DNA from: a cyanobacterium PCC 7702
Lineage (GTDB): Bacteria > Cyanobacteriota > Cyanobacteriia > Cyanobacteriales > Nostocaceae
Assembly (NCBI GenBank): GCA_000332255.1
Contig: KB235926.1
Coordinates: 903,416-967,415 of the forward strand
Length of the DNA stretch: 64,000 nt
Reading direction: 5' to 3'
Positions 19,121-28,689 of the stretch are shown here, piece by piece. The translations under genes and the position numbers were made by a program. The first letter of the stretch is position 1. The number at the start of each line of letters is the position of its first letter. Below the pieces are notes generated by a model, which saw only the letters and a program-made list of their open reading frames with translations, was not told where the DNA came from and ran no database searches.

Positions 19121-19615
19121 TTACTTGGTAGTTAAAGAAATTTCTTGTGCAGGTGGTTGTGAAATTTCAGAATGGGAGACTTTCAACTGCTCAAAAAAGT
19201 GGGACATCCAAGGAATAGCAATAAGAATTGCTCCTAAAACTACTAAAAATACGGATATGGCAAAGATTTGGTCGCGAGGAATTTCGAGTACGCCGCGTAG
19301 GATGACTTCTCGCAAAGCGGAAACAATGGTGATTTCTACTGCTGCTACTACCGAGATGCGCTGTTGTTGCAAGTAATCAATTAACAGGCGAAACAGTTCT
19401 ACCAAAATTAAGATAAACAAAATATCAGATGTGACTTGGCGCAGATCTAGTGGATGTAAAAGGGAGGAAAACATATCTGCTAACCGCAGCAGCATCACGC
19501 AAAATAAACCAAAACACAGAGAAATAACAATAAAATCTGCAAAAATTACTAGTTTGCTAACAATTTTATCTCGCCCCAACCAACTATTTAACCCTTGCAG
19601 CAGGTGCTTTGCCAT
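19121..19615 (-). CDS. PsiE-like membrane protein
   Basis: About 164 residues with three to four hydrophobic segments (LVIFADFIVISLCFGLFCVML, ILFILILVELFRLLIDYL, ISVFLVVLGAILIAIPW) and a conserved SVVAAVEITIVSALREVILRG stretch, as in phosphate-starvation-inducible PsiE-family proteins. The frame is open up to 19861, but that part overlaps the end of the upstream kinase gene and a repeat and is not protein-like; ATG 19615 (MAKHLLQGLN) is the best start. The function of this family is not established. It is downstream of the hybrid kinase on the same strand. Confidence 0.75.
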   Translation of the reverse strand: MAKHLLQGLNSWLGRDKIVSKLVIFADFIVISLCFGLFCVMLLRLADMFSSLLHPLDLRQVTSDILFILILVELFRLLIDYLQQQRISVVAAVEITIVSALREVILRGVLEIPRDQIFAISVFLVVLGAILIAIPWMSHFFEQLKVSHSEISQPPAQEISLTTK

Positions 19616-19707
19616 GGTATCTCCGGACAATTTGGAAGTGCCCAGTTCCATGATAAGCATGAAAAAATCGGCCAAACCGTGAGTGGCGAACAGTGAGTGG
19701 TGGAAAT

Positions 19708-19754
19708 AGGGTCCCCAAAAATTTGCTGAAGAGCGCAAATTTTTGGGGTTCCCC
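19708..19754. repeat. 47-bp palindromic repeat, copy 1 (intergenic)
   Basis: Perfect 14-bp arms CCCCAAAAATTTGC (19713-19726) and GCAAATTTTTGGGG (19735-19748) around an 8-bp loop, flanked by GGG-T and TT-CCCC extensions that also pair. It lies between the hybrid kinase stop and the PsiE-like start. A second copy is at 44053-44099 inside a kinase gene. The loops differ by one base (TGAAGAGC here, TGAATAGC there). Confidence 0.9.
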
Positions 19755-19770
19755 TTAGTAGCTTGTTCAT

Positions 19771-22700
19771 TTAGACTAATTGCTGAGTTTTTGCAGTTAA
19801 AGCTTGATGGATGTGCTTTAGTAAATCTTCCATAGAGGTTGAACGAGGTAAAATTTGGCAAGCGATCGCACCCAGCATTTTATCCGGTACGCCTTTACAA
19901 GAAACATCAGAATGCAATCGCCGGTCGAGGACTAAAACCGGTGGTAGCTTAAAAGGTAGCTGTTCCAAGGTTTGTAATGCTGATAACACTTCTTTTCGGA
20001 GCTTGGTTTCTCCCAAACAAATGAGCAGTAAATCCACGCTTTCGTGGCGCAGTTGTTGCAGCAGTTCTGTCCAAGACCGACTCATGGTAGCTTTTAGTCC
20101 AGCTGTTTGCAGGTACTGAATCAAAGCTTGGAACCACTCCGAACCACCAGATAGCGTTGGGGATTTTAAAACAGAAGCTTTTTGTTCTAAAGCTAAATTA
20201 CTCAAGGAACAATCCTTAACAGGACGACAGCGCTGTGCTGTTTTGCGCCTGCTTTCTGCTAGGTCAGGCAACGTTGCCAAATCCACTACCAAAACGCAGG
20301 GAGGACAGCACATACCTGCTGCTATTTGCAGTACAGATAACAAAGCATGTGTTTTTTTATCGTTATTAGCAGGATCTGCGTTGTGTTTAGTCAAGCAAGG
20401 AAACACAGACAATCCGGGTATTTGCGATGCTGCTTGGGTAGTTGCTACATCACGAGTGACAAGCGGTAGGGATGCCAAACGGGGATTAGCTTTGATTTGT
20501 TGCAGGTAAGTTTCTGCTGCTGGCATTTGTACATCTAGTAAAACAACATCAAATTGCCAAACCCTGGCCAAAATTTCTGCCTGTTCTATATCATTGACTT
20601 CTATGACTCGGTGCTGCTGTAAAAATCTGTGGTAATCCAATAAATCTGTTTCAGAATTTATCAATCTGAGAATTCGCAACGGTGATGTGTGAGGGAAAAA
20701 AGTTTCATTCGTGACGGTTTGTTGTTTTTTTTCGGGTGTATGGCACAAATTTTCTAGTATTGGTGCTAGGATTTCCTCTTGTACGGGCAAGCTAAGAAAG
20801 CCATCAGCACAATGGGCGATCGCTTGTTCTTTTTCAGCTCCGGTCGCCGTTACGATCACGGGAATACTGCGGGTAGCAGGGTCAGATTTGAGCAAGGTGA
20901 GCACATCCCAGCCTGAAAGCAAAGGTAGCAGCGGATTCAGGAATATTGCTTTTGGTTGCAGGCGACGAGCTTTTTCTACTGCTTCACATCCCGAGCGAGC
21001 GATCACTACCCGATAGCCCAAGCCTGTGAGCATTTCTGTTAAATCTTCAATGTATCGGGCGACTGCTTCTACAACCAAAACTAAATTGTTGCGATAAGCA
21101 GGGGAAGAAGAATTAGAAACTAGCTCCTGGGAACTACAAGCAGCAAGTGGAGTTGTTCCAGGGTAAGGGTAACAATTGCTGTTTGCACCCATTTCCTTGT
21201 TTTCTTCCGTCCCTAATATTCGTTGGGGAGGAGTTGGCGGTAGTAGCAAAGTAAATTGACTACCTTGTCCTTCTCGAGATAAAAAGCTGACATCTCCACC
21301 GTGCAGACGAGCAAGAGCTCTTGTTAGTACCAATCCCAAACCCGTACCTTCAAATTTACGGGTCAAGGGATTTTCTAATTGTTGGAATTTTTGAAAGATT
21401 AAATGCTGCTGGTGTTCGGGGATGCCAATTCCTGTATCCCAAACTGTAAAGGCGATCCAACCTTCCCAACGATTGACCCGCACTCCTATCTCACCGCCTG
21501 TTTCTGTGAATTTCAAAGCGTTCGAAATCAGGTGTACCAACATCTGGCGGAGGCGAAATTCGTCTGCAATTATGTCCTCTAAACCTGGTTCGATCACCAG
21601 GGAAAATTGGTGTTCTTTTGCTGGGGACATTGGGGTTGCACAAGAAAATGTGTTTCTGCGGTTTTGAACGTGTATGGCTTTGGCTTCCGCTATGGCGCGT
21701 TCGCATACGGTGCGAATTTTGACATTAGCTAGCATCAGCTCCATTTGCCCGCTTTCCATGCGCGTCAAATCCAAAATATCATTGACTACACTCATTAAGT
21801 GACGTCCGCTTTGATGAATGAGTCCTGCATAGCGAGCTTGTCGTTCGTTGAGTTTTCCTAGTTGCTGATCTGCTAGCAACCGCGACAGTCCCAAAACAGC
21901 TGTAAGAGGAGTTTTCAGTTCGTGGCTAATACAAGCGAGAAATTCATCTTTTAAGCGATTTAGTTGAATTAAGTCGGCGTTTTTTGCTGCTAGCTCTTTG
22001 CTTAATTGTTGCTGTTCGGTTACATCTGTTGCTAATATCAGCCACAATTGCGATTTAGAAATAGTATCTGTCTCGGGAATCTCTAAAGGAATTTTAGTAA
22101 ATTGCCAAACTCGTTCTTGACCGTCTTGGGCTGGAACAACGCAGGTGCAGTGACCTTGCTGGCTATCTAAAAAGCAGTGGTTTGCTTTGGAAGATGGCTG
22201 TGCGGTTACTTTGTCTGGTTCTAGGAATTGTTTTTTCCCTGCTTTGAGAGTTAGTATTGCTTCTACTTGTTTTCTTATACCTTCCGGGTCTTTTGATGCC
22301 TCTAGTAGTTGCCACCAAGCTGGATTTTGAGTTACTATTTCACCGCCATTAGTCAGCAACATCAAAGGCCAGGGTAATATTTCTAGTAACTTTACCAGTG
22401 GCTGGTATGGCGGTGCTTGGAACTGGGTTGTGGATTTAACTTGCTGCAAGGAAGTTTGCGAGAAGACTTGCTTGCGGCGACGAGATTTAACTTTGGTAGC
22501 GGCGATACAATCTGCTTCTTGGTGCGCGTGAAAATGCTTGCTGTTATCTGGTGAAGTTTGGGCTTGTTGCTCGGTCAAAAATTGTACCAAGCGCCAACCA
22601 TCAATTATTCCCAAGAACTTGCCAGCCGAGTCAATTAGTGCCCAATCTAATTGAGTATGGTTTTGGTTGGGCTGCGATCGCAAAAACCAGTTTAATTGTT

Positions 22701-23004
22701 CTAAACTCCAAGTTCCTGGTAAGATTTGAATTGGTTCAATTAAGCTTTGTCGCCAAGCTGAAAGTGGTTGTTGCAAATCCAAAGCTCTGCAGGAATTCTC
22801 ATCTACTTGCTTTGCTGTCAAAAATTTTGTTAGCAAACGAGCAGAGTAAAGTAACCCTATGGGACATTGCCCCTCATTCAAAACTACCAAGCGATCGTAC
22901 TGCCCCTGCTCAAAAATCTCCAGCGCCCTTTTCACAGTAGTCGTTTCTACACAGCTGGGCGCGGTGGTCATAAATTCATAAAGCGGGTACTTTAACATCG
23001 ACAT
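19771..23004 (-). CDS. Hybrid sensor histidine kinase with CBS pair and receiver domains
   Basis: 1077 residues. Order: two CBS motifs (about 1-145; MTTAPSCVETTTVKRALEIF); a weak PAS-like region (about 215-335); HisKA with phospho-acceptor His361 in ACISHELKTPLTAVLG; HATPase (about 450-590; LISNALKFTETGGEIG, DTGIGIPEHQ, GTGLGLVLTRALARLHGG); then three receiver-like regions. The first receiver has AIFLNPLLPLLSGW, with Asn at the usual Asp position; the second keeps VVLLDVQMP; the last has no clear acceptor. CBS pairs usually bind adenine nucleotides, so the kinase may sense energy state. It is divergent from kaiABC across a 1-kb gap. Confidence 0.88.
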   Translation of the reverse strand: MSMLKYPLYEFMTTAPSCVETTTVKRALEIFEQGQYDRLVVLNEGQCPIGLLYSARLLTKFLTAKQVDENSCRALDLQQPLSAWRQSLIEPIQILPGTWSLEQLNWFLRSQPNQNHTQLDWALIDSAGKFLGIIDGWRLVQFLTEQQAQTSPDNSKHFHAHQEADCIAATKVKSRRRKQVFSQTSLQQVKSTTQFQAPPYQPLVKLLEILPWPLMLLTNGGEIVTQNPAWWQLLEASKDPEGIRKQVEAILTLKAGKKQFLEPDKVTAQPSSKANHCFLDSQQGHCTCVVPAQDGQERVWQFTKIPLEIPETDTISKSQLWLILATDVTEQQQLSKELAAKNADLIQLNRLKDEFLACISHELKTPLTAVLGLSRLLADQQLGKLNERQARYAGLIHQSGRHLMSVVNDILDLTRMESGQMELMLANVKIRTVCERAIAEAKAIHVQNRRNTFSCATPMSPAKEHQFSLVIEPGLEDIIADEFRLRQMLVHLISNALKFTETGGEIGVRVNRWEGWIAFTVWDTGIGIPEHQQHLIFQKFQQLENPLTRKFEGTGLGLVLTRALARLHGGDVSFLSREGQGSQFTLLLPPTPPQRILGTEENKEMGANSNCYPYPGTTPLAACSSQELVSNSSSPAYRNNLVLVVEAVARYIEDLTEMLTGLGYRVVIARSGCEAVEKARRLQPKAIFLNPLLPLLSGWDVLTLLKSDPATRSIPVIVTATGAEKEQAIAHCADGFLSLPVQEEILAPILENLCHTPEKKQQTVTNETFFPHTSPLRILRLINSETDLLDYHRFLQQHRVIEVNDIEQAEILARVWQFDVVLLDVQMPAAETYLQQIKANPRLASLPLVTRDVATTQAASQIPGLSVFPCLTKHNADPANNDKKTHALLSVLQIAAGMCCPPCVLVVDLATLPDLAESRRKTAQRCRPVKDCSLSNLALEQKASVLKSPTLSGGSEWFQALIQYLQTAGLKATMSRSWTELLQQLRHESVDLLLICLGETKLRKEVLSALQTLEQLPFKLPPVLVLDRRLHSDVSCKGVPDKMLGAIACQILPRSTSMEDLLKHIHQALTAKTQQLV

Positions 23005-24056
23005 AAGGCTTCAAGGATCGTTCTTCCTATGGAAGGAGCCAGCATCACCAAGCACCAATGCGGTGATTGTTTTCATCATCCCTCTACCTATCATCCTTGG
23101 ACGAGGAGCTAGGTGATTTTCATTGCAGCTAAACCTTGAGCAAAAGCGGTTTCCCCCATAAACCCCCTGGTTACCACCAGAAGCTTTTTCCCAGAAACGG
23201 TATTGGGATTACCGTTTCAAACTTTTCCAGGCTAATCGCCGTACTGGTAGGGTAAATTTTCTAGCAGGTACTATGGTTTTGTCGCCAAGGCAGTTAGCTG
23301 ACAACAAACATTTGCTGTTACCACCATCAGAGTCTCTCGGTCACCAGATATTTTTCTGGTCCTCAAACTCTTGATTTTTAAGATAACAACAGCTAAACCA
23401 ATTATGGCTCTAAAGATTCGTTTTAGAACCTTTAGGAATTATAATGATTTAGAACGCGACAAACTTTTAACTTCGTTTAAGTATCTTATCAAGGAGCAAA
23501 TGAAAAATTCACATTCCCAACCCGCAGGAATGTGCTAACCACCCTAGATACTTAATTACCCCTGGCGCGAAGGTTTTTTGTAGCCCAGACCTCCTTCTAG
23601 ATTAGTTAAATGCTCGCATTGCACGGCACTGTTATATTTGTTAATATTTAATTAACATTTTTTTAATCAACTCAGTGCTTTAAATGAACTTTACTTAGCA
23701 ACAGCGGTAACTTTCTGCCACGAAAACAGTGTTCGAATTAACTGGGCATACTAAGTTTTAGTATTTTGAGTCACTATTTGTAAAGGAGGTAGATGTACTT
23801 AATTTAAAATAATGTAAGGTCTTCTCCATCAAGATTGTTAGGGCTAATCTAATTTAGCAATCAAAACTAAGCCGTTGCCTTGAATTTGGGAAAAGTTCAG
23901 AAAACATCAACGCACAGTTAGTTAGCAGAATTTTGCGAGCGATTATGTTGCTGCCACAACAAGATTTGCAGTGGTTGCTAGTTAAATAAAAGAAAAATTA
24001 GTCAATAATTAGCGTGATTTATGTAATTAAATTTGCCGATTAAGAAATTTTAAAAA
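23005..24056. other. 1.05-kb intergenic region between hybrid kinase and kaiA
   Basis: No convincing gene. It must hold the divergent promoters. Visible items: a 9-bp hairpin GAAACGGTA (23194-23202) / TACCGTTTC (23210-23218), and a full-strength Shine-Dalgarno AAGGAGGT (23783-23790) followed by a four-codon frame ATG TAC TTA ATT TAA (23793-23807), about 250 bp before kaiA. The last 500 bp are AT-rich. Confidence 0.55.
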
Positions 24057-24362
24057 ATGACCAAAGCTGACCACAAGTCATTTCTAGGGCAACTCAAATT
24101 AGAATACCGTGAAATTCTCATAAATTATTTTAATAACGATAAGAATTTGCAAGCTAAGATTGATAAATTTATCAATGCAGCCTTTCGCGCCAATATTTCT
24201 GTGGCTCAAATTCTAGAAATTCATATGGAGTTAATCGACGAATTTTCTACACAATTAAAATTAGAAGGACGCAGTGAAGAAGTGCTGCTTGACTATCGTT
24301 TAACATTAATCGATATCCTTGCCCATTTGTGTGAAGCATATAGGCGATCGCTTCCTAAGTAG
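24057..24362 (+). CDS. kaiA: Circadian clock protein KaiA, short form
   Basis: 101 residues corresponding only to the C-terminal four-helix dimerisation and KaiC-binding domain of KaiA (LGQLKLEYREILINYF, ISVAQILEIHMELIDEFS, LEGRSEEVLLDYRLTLIDIL). The N-terminal pseudo-receiver domain of the unicellular form is absent, as known for Nostoc/Anabaena-type cyanobacteria. KaiA stimulates KaiC autophosphorylation by binding its C-terminal tail. First gene of kaiA-kaiB-kaiC; a terminator-like structure separates it from kaiB. Confidence 0.95.
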   Translation: MTKADHKSFLGQLKLEYREILINYFNNDKNLQAKIDKFINAAFRANISVAQILEIHMELIDEFSTQLKLEGRSEEVLLDYRLTLIDILAHLCEAYRRSLPK

Positions 24363-24423
24363 GAGTGTTTCTTTTCTGCAGAAAAACAAAAAATTTAATA
24401 TTGTTAGTTAACACTCTTTTTTT
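24363..24423 (+). terminator. Terminator-like structure between kaiA and kaiB
   Basis: GAGTGTT (24363-24369) pairs with AACACTC (24410-24416), followed by seven T; the 40-nt loop holds its own hairpin TTTTCTGCAGAAAA. This suggests that kaiA ends separately from kaiBC, as in other cyanobacteria. A TTGACA directly after (24422-24427) could be part of a kaiB promoter, but no well-spaced -10 was found. Confidence 0.6.
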
Positions 24424-24479
24424 GACAGGATTGTTGTTAATATGCTGTTGTTGCAAAATTATCTTCAGCCTGTACCAAT

Positions 24480-24803
24480 ATGAATCAAGATCAAGTGAGA
24501 AAAACTTACGTCCTCAAGCTTTATGTAGCAGGGAACACTGCCAACTCAGTACGGGCGCTGAAAACACTCAAGAAAATATTAGAGCAGGAATTTCAAGGCG
24601 TTTATGCCTTGAAGGTTATAGACGTACTGAAAAACCCGCAATTAGCTGAGGAAGATAAAATCTTAGCCACACCGACATTATCAAAAATTTTGCCGCCACC
24701 GGTTCGGAAAATTATCGGGGATTTGTCGGATAGAGAAAGAGTTTTGATTGGCTTAGACTTGCTGTATGAAGAATTGAGTGAAGATGAGGAATTTCCAGAA
24801 TAG
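24480..24803 (+). CDS. kaiB: Circadian clock protein KaiB
   Basis: 107-residue thioredoxin-like, fold-switching clock protein. Landmarks are [18 protein letters not shown], the conserved [20 protein letters not shown] block and the acidic C-terminal tail [12 protein letters not shown]. It binds the phosphorylated KaiC CI ring at night and sequesters KaiA. The start at 24480 ([13 protein letters not shown]) fits family length. 86 bp before kaiC and probably co-transcribed. Confidence 0.97.
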   Translation: MNQDQVRKTYVLKLYVAGNTANSVRALKTLKKILEQEFQGVYALKVIDVLKNPQLAEEDKILATPTLSKILPPPVRKIIGDLSDRERVLIGLDLLYEELSEDEEFPE

Positions 24804-24889
24804 GCTATATAAAAAGCTAAAATCAGAGTTCCAATTTTATTAATAATATAAACTTAGGGTTGAATTCCCATTTGTAAAAGTATACAGCA

Positions 24890-26458
24890 ATGAGAGAAAA
24901 CGACCAAGCCAAGAAAAATAATTCACCATCATTTAAGGGTGTAGAGAAAATTCGCACAATGATCGAAGGCTTTGACGATATCAGTCATGGCGGATTACCT
25001 GTAAGAAGAACAACCTTGGTCAGCGGTACCTCTGGAACAGGCAAAACTTTATTTTCTCTCCAGTTTCTTTACAACGGTATCTCGTATTTCGATGAACCAG
25101 GAGTTTTTGTTACCTTTGAAGAATCCCCCAGTGATATTATTAAAAATGCTTATATTTTTGGTTGGGATTTGCAGCGACTGATGGACGAAGGCAAGTTGTT
25201 TATCTTAGATGCATCTCCCGACCCAGAAGGACAAGATATCGTTGGTAACTTCGATCTTTCGGCACTAATTGAGCGCTTGCAATACGCAATTCGCAAATAC
25301 AAGGCAAAACGAGTTTCCATAGATTCGATTACAGCAGTATTTCAACAGTATGAAGCCGTATCAGTTGTGCGACGAGAAATATTTCGTTTGGTAGGGCGAC
25401 TCAAACAGTTAAACGTCACGACTATTATTACAACAGAACGCACGGAAGAGTACGGTCCTGTTGCCTGTTTTGGCGTAGAAGAATTTGTTTCCGATAACGT
25501 AGTCATTGTTCGCAATGTTTTGGAAGGAGAGCGTCGTCGCCGTACTATAGAAATCCTCAAACTGCGGGGTACAACGCACATGAAAGGCGAGTACCCCTTC
25601 ACGATTACAAACCAGGGAATAAACATTTTTCCGTTGGGAGCAATGCGCTTGACTCAAAGATCTTCAAACGTGCGGGTATCTTCTGGTGTAAAAACGCTAG
25701 ATGAAATGTGCGGCGGTGGTTTTTTCAAAGATTCGATTATTTTGGCAACGGGAGCTACAGGTACAGGAAAAACACTGTTGGTGAGCAAATTTATTCAAAA
25801 TGGCTGTGCTAACGGCGAACGAGCTATACTTTTTGCTTATGAGGAATCCCGCGCTCAGCTATCGCGCAATGCTTACTCTTGGGGAATTGACTTTGAGGAA
25901 CTAGAGCGTCAAGGTTTGCTGAAAATTATTTGTACGTATCCTGAATCAACTGGTTTAGAAGACCACCTGCAAATTATTAAGTCAGAGATTGCTGAATTTA
26001 AGCCATCTCGAATTGCGATTGATTCTCTTTCTGCCTTGGCAAGAGGTGTGAGCAATAATGCATTTAGACAATTTGTAATTGGTGTTACAGGTTACGCCAA
26101 GCAAGAAGAAATTACAGGTTTTTTCACCAATACCACCGACCAGTTTATGGGGTCGCATTCGATTACCGACTCTCACATTTCTACTATTACCGATACGATT
26201 TTGATGTTGCAGTATGTAGAAATTCGTGGGGAAATGGCGCGAGCAATCAATGTATTTAAAATGCGGGGCTCTTGGCATGATAAGGGTATTCGCGAGTACA
26301 ATATTACGGCTGATGGACCAGAAATTAAAGATTCTTTCCGCAATTACGAAAGAATTGTCAGTGGAGCGCCTACCCGCGTTAATATCGATGAGAAAGCCGA
26401 ACTGTCTCGTATTGTTAAGAGTTTTCAAGACAAGGATAGTTCCGGATCTTCCAGTTAG
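24890..26458 (+). CDS. kaiC: Circadian clock protein KaiC
   Basis: 522 residues, double RecA-like ATPase with autokinase and autophosphatase activity, core of the clock oscillator. Walker A motifs are SGTSGTGKT in CI and ATGATGTGKT in CII. The CII phosphorylation pair Ser-Thr is kept in ITDSHISTITDT, and EE catalytic pairs are visible (FVTFEESPS, LFAYEESRA). The C-terminal peptide that KaiA binds is present (YERIVSGAPTRVNIDEKAELSRIV). Third gene of the kai locus. No anomalies seen. Confidence 0.98.
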   Translation: MRENDQAKKNNSPSFKGVEKIRTMIEGFDDISHGGLPVRRTTLVSGTSGTGKTLFSLQFLYNGISYFDEPGVFVTFEESPSDIIKNAYIFGWDLQRLMDEGKLFILDASPDPEGQDIVGNFDLSALIERLQYAIRKYKAKRVSIDSITAVFQQYEAVSVVRREIFRLVGRLKQLNVTTIITTERTEEYGPVACFGVEEFVSDNVVIVRNVLEGERRRRTIEILKLRGTTHMKGEYPFTITNQGINIFPLGAMRLTQRSSNVRVSSGVKTLDEMCGGGFFKDSIILATGATGTGKTLLVSKFIQNGCANGERAILFAYEESRAQLSRNAYSWGIDFEELERQGLLKIICTYPESTGLEDHLQIIKSEIAEFKPSRIAIDSLSALARGVSNNAFRQFVIGVTGYAKQEEITGFFTNTTDQFMGSHSITDSHISTITDTILMLQYVEIRGEMARAINVFKMRGSWHDKGIREYNITADGPEIKDSFRNYERIVSGAPTRVNIDEKAELSRIVKSFQDKDSSGSSS

Positions 26459-26523
26459 ATGGTGCTATAGTTCTTTGGTGGTAAACGGTTTGAAGCCGCT
26501 TTATTTTCGTGTGAGGGGATGCG

Positions 26524-28527
26524 GTGAAAAAACAGCAAATCTTTTATAGTTTCTTACCTGGCGTAACAGTAGCTGTATTAACAACTCAACCCGCGTGGGC
26601 TTATACTGCCAAATCAGACGGGGTACAGCAGTTTGTTCCATCTGGTGTTTCCACTTTCACCACAGTTGGTGAAAAAGTCCAGAATCTAAACATACCACTT
26701 TTTGCTACTGGGGAAGACAGCCTCCAGCCATGGTTCGGTAACGATACTAACGCAGCAGTAACCGGAAAAACTGGTATACCAAGCCAGCTGCTGCAGAAAA
26801 AAAATTGGGGAAGCTTGAATTTTGCGTACGGTGCAGCTGTTACCAACAAAGAAAAACAAAAGTACATTAACTTGCAGACTGACAATCGACCCAGTCAAAT
26901 CCAAACATCTGTCAGTACATATGTTTCCAAGCAACAGCGATCGCCCCTAGCATCCGTTACTACTTCTATTGCTGACACCCAGAAAGAGACCATTGTTAAC
27001 TTATCAAATTTTTTACAAAAAAATCCTCGCCATTTTGGAACTGCCAAAATGTTAAAGGCAGACAACTGTCAACAGCAAACTGTAACCTTTTCTAACAGCA
27101 GTTGTCCCCAAACAAATTATCTCAACCAACTGGTATCGCAAGCAGCTACTCCTTTACCCAGTAGAACTTCCACGCCGCCACCCGGTTATCTCAACCCCAA
27201 TCCCAATCCCTTGCAGTTTCCAACCAAACCCGAGGAAGTAAGGATAAAGGGAACCCAACCAATCACCTTACAACAGGCTATAGAATTAGCACGGCGCAAT
27301 AATAGAGATCTTCAAGTGGCGTTATTGCAGTTAGAACGCGCTCAATCAGCTTTGCGAGAAGCACAAGCTGCTTTATTTCCAAATCTGGGATTAAATGCTC
27401 AAATTGCTCGCCAACAATCAGCTAGCGCCCAGCTAGCAACTGAACGGCAAAAGCGTGCAGAAGCTGGTTTACCACCAGAGCTTCGCTCTCCATCTCAAGA
27501 TCAAGCTTCTACTGCCTTTACTGGTGCGGCACAACTAAGTTACAGTCTTTATACTTCCGGCAGGCGGCTAGCAAGTATCCGTGCTGCAGAAGAACAAGTG
27601 CGTTTTCAGCAATTAGATATAGAGCGTTTGTCCGAGCAAATTCGCCTTAATGTTTCCACCAGCTACTACGATTTGCAACAAGCAGATGAAAACGTGCGCA
27701 TTCAACAGGCGGCGGTAAAGAATGCAGAAGCTAGTTTGCGGGATGCACAAGCCTTAGAGCGAGCTGGCGTGGGTACGCGCTTCGACGTTTTGCGAGCTCA
27801 GGTTAATTTAGCAAATTCCCAACAAAACCTTGTCAGAGCCCTTTCCCAGCAAAGAATTGTGAGTGCTCGACTGGGAACTCTTTTAAGTATACCAGGATCG
27901 ATCAGCATTAGTGCCGCAGATCCGGTGGCATTGGCAGGACTTTGGAATCAAACATTAGAACAAAGTATAATTTTAGCCTTTCAAAATCGTCCCGAGCTGC
28001 AACAGTTTTTAGCACAACGCAACATTAGCGAACAAAGGCGACGTTTGGCGCTTTCTGATTTGGGACCGCAGCTGAGTATAGTTGCTAGCTATAACCTGCT
28101 AGATCAGTTCAATGACAGTATCAGCGTCACCGATGGCTATTCCATCGGACTTCAGGCGAATCTGACTTTATTTGACGGAGGAGCAGCTAAAGCTAGAGCA
28201 GCTCAGGAAAGAGCTAATATCCGAATTGCGGAAACTCAATTTAGTCAGCAACGGGAACAAATTCGCTTTCAGGTAGAACAAGCTTATTCTAATTTGCAAG
28301 CTAACTTGGAAAACGTACAAACAGCCAATGCTGCTCTCGAACAAGCAAGAGAATCTCTTCGTTTAGCTCGTTTGCGCTTTCAAGCTGGTGTTGGAACCCA
28401 AACCGATGTTATTGCTGCGGAAACTGATTTAACAACGGCTGAAGGCAATCGCGTTGCCGCTATTTTGGATTACAACCGTGCTTTGGTTAGTTTACAACAA
28501 GCTGTCAGTACCAGAGCATTACGTTAA
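26524..28527 (+). CDS. TolC-family outer membrane efflux protein
   Basis: 667 residues from a GTG start at 26524 preceded by a GAGGGGA Shine-Dalgarno-like sequence. The N-terminus (KKQQIFYSFLPGVTVAVLTTQPAWA) is a signal peptide with a likely cut after AWA. About 200 residues of variable, proline-rich sequence follow, then two OEP repeats (QPITLQQAIELARRNNRDLQ onward, and the second half NRPELQQFLAQRN to the end) with heptad-like coiled coils. It should form the trimeric outer-membrane channel for type I secretion or RND efflux. No pump genes are adjacent. It ends at a good terminator. Confidence 0.92.
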   Translation: MKKQQIFYSFLPGVTVAVLTTQPAWAYTAKSDGVQQFVPSGVSTFTTVGEKVQNLNIPLFATGEDSLQPWFGNDTNAAVTGKTGIPSQLLQKKNWGSLNFAYGAAVTNKEKQKYINLQTDNRPSQIQTSVSTYVSKQQRSPLASVTTSIADTQKETIVNLSNFLQKNPRHFGTAKMLKADNCQQQTVTFSNSSCPQTNYLNQLVSQAATPLPSRTSTPPPGYLNPNPNPLQFPTKPEEVRIKGTQPITLQQAIELARRNNRDLQVALLQLERAQSALREAQAALFPNLGLNAQIARQQSASAQLATERQKRAEAGLPPELRSPSQDQASTAFTGAAQLSYSLYTSGRRLASIRAAEEQVRFQQLDIERLSEQIRLNVSTSYYDLQQADENVRIQQAAVKNAEASLRDAQALERAGVGTRFDVLRAQVNLANSQQNLVRALSQQRIVSARLGTLLSIPGSISISAADPVALAGLWNQTLEQSIILAFQNRPELQQFLAQRNISEQRRRLALSDLGPQLSIVASYNLLDQFNDSISVTDGYSIGLQANLTLFDGGAAKARAAQERANIRIAETQFSQQREQIRFQVEQAYSNLQANLENVQTANAALEQARESLRLARLRFQAGVGTQTDVIAAETDLTTAEGNRVAAILDYNRALVSLQQAVSTRALR

Positions 28528-28534
28528 AACAAAG

Positions 28535-28578
28535 AAAACGGAAGTATCACATTTTTGGTTTTGTACTTCCGTTTTTTT
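28535..28578 (+). terminator. Intrinsic terminator after the TolC-family gene
   Basis: AAAACGGAAGTA (28535-28546) pairs with TACTTCCGTTTT (28564-28575), within a run of seven T (28572-28578), 8 bp after the stop codon. Classical rho-independent form. Confidence 0.9.
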
Positions 28579-28689
28579 ATGACGGCGCGGAAACAAAAAT
28601 GATGAAACAGATAATGAAAGCAATCTTTATAGTTGTCAAAATTAGAATAACATAACTGAATAGCCAATTTTTGTCTGAGAACTATACTC

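Noticed and set aside
19616-19861. N-terminal extension of the PsiE-like protein
   Set aside because: It would translate the palindromic repeat and overlap the kinase stop, and lacks family similarity; ATG 19615 is preferred.
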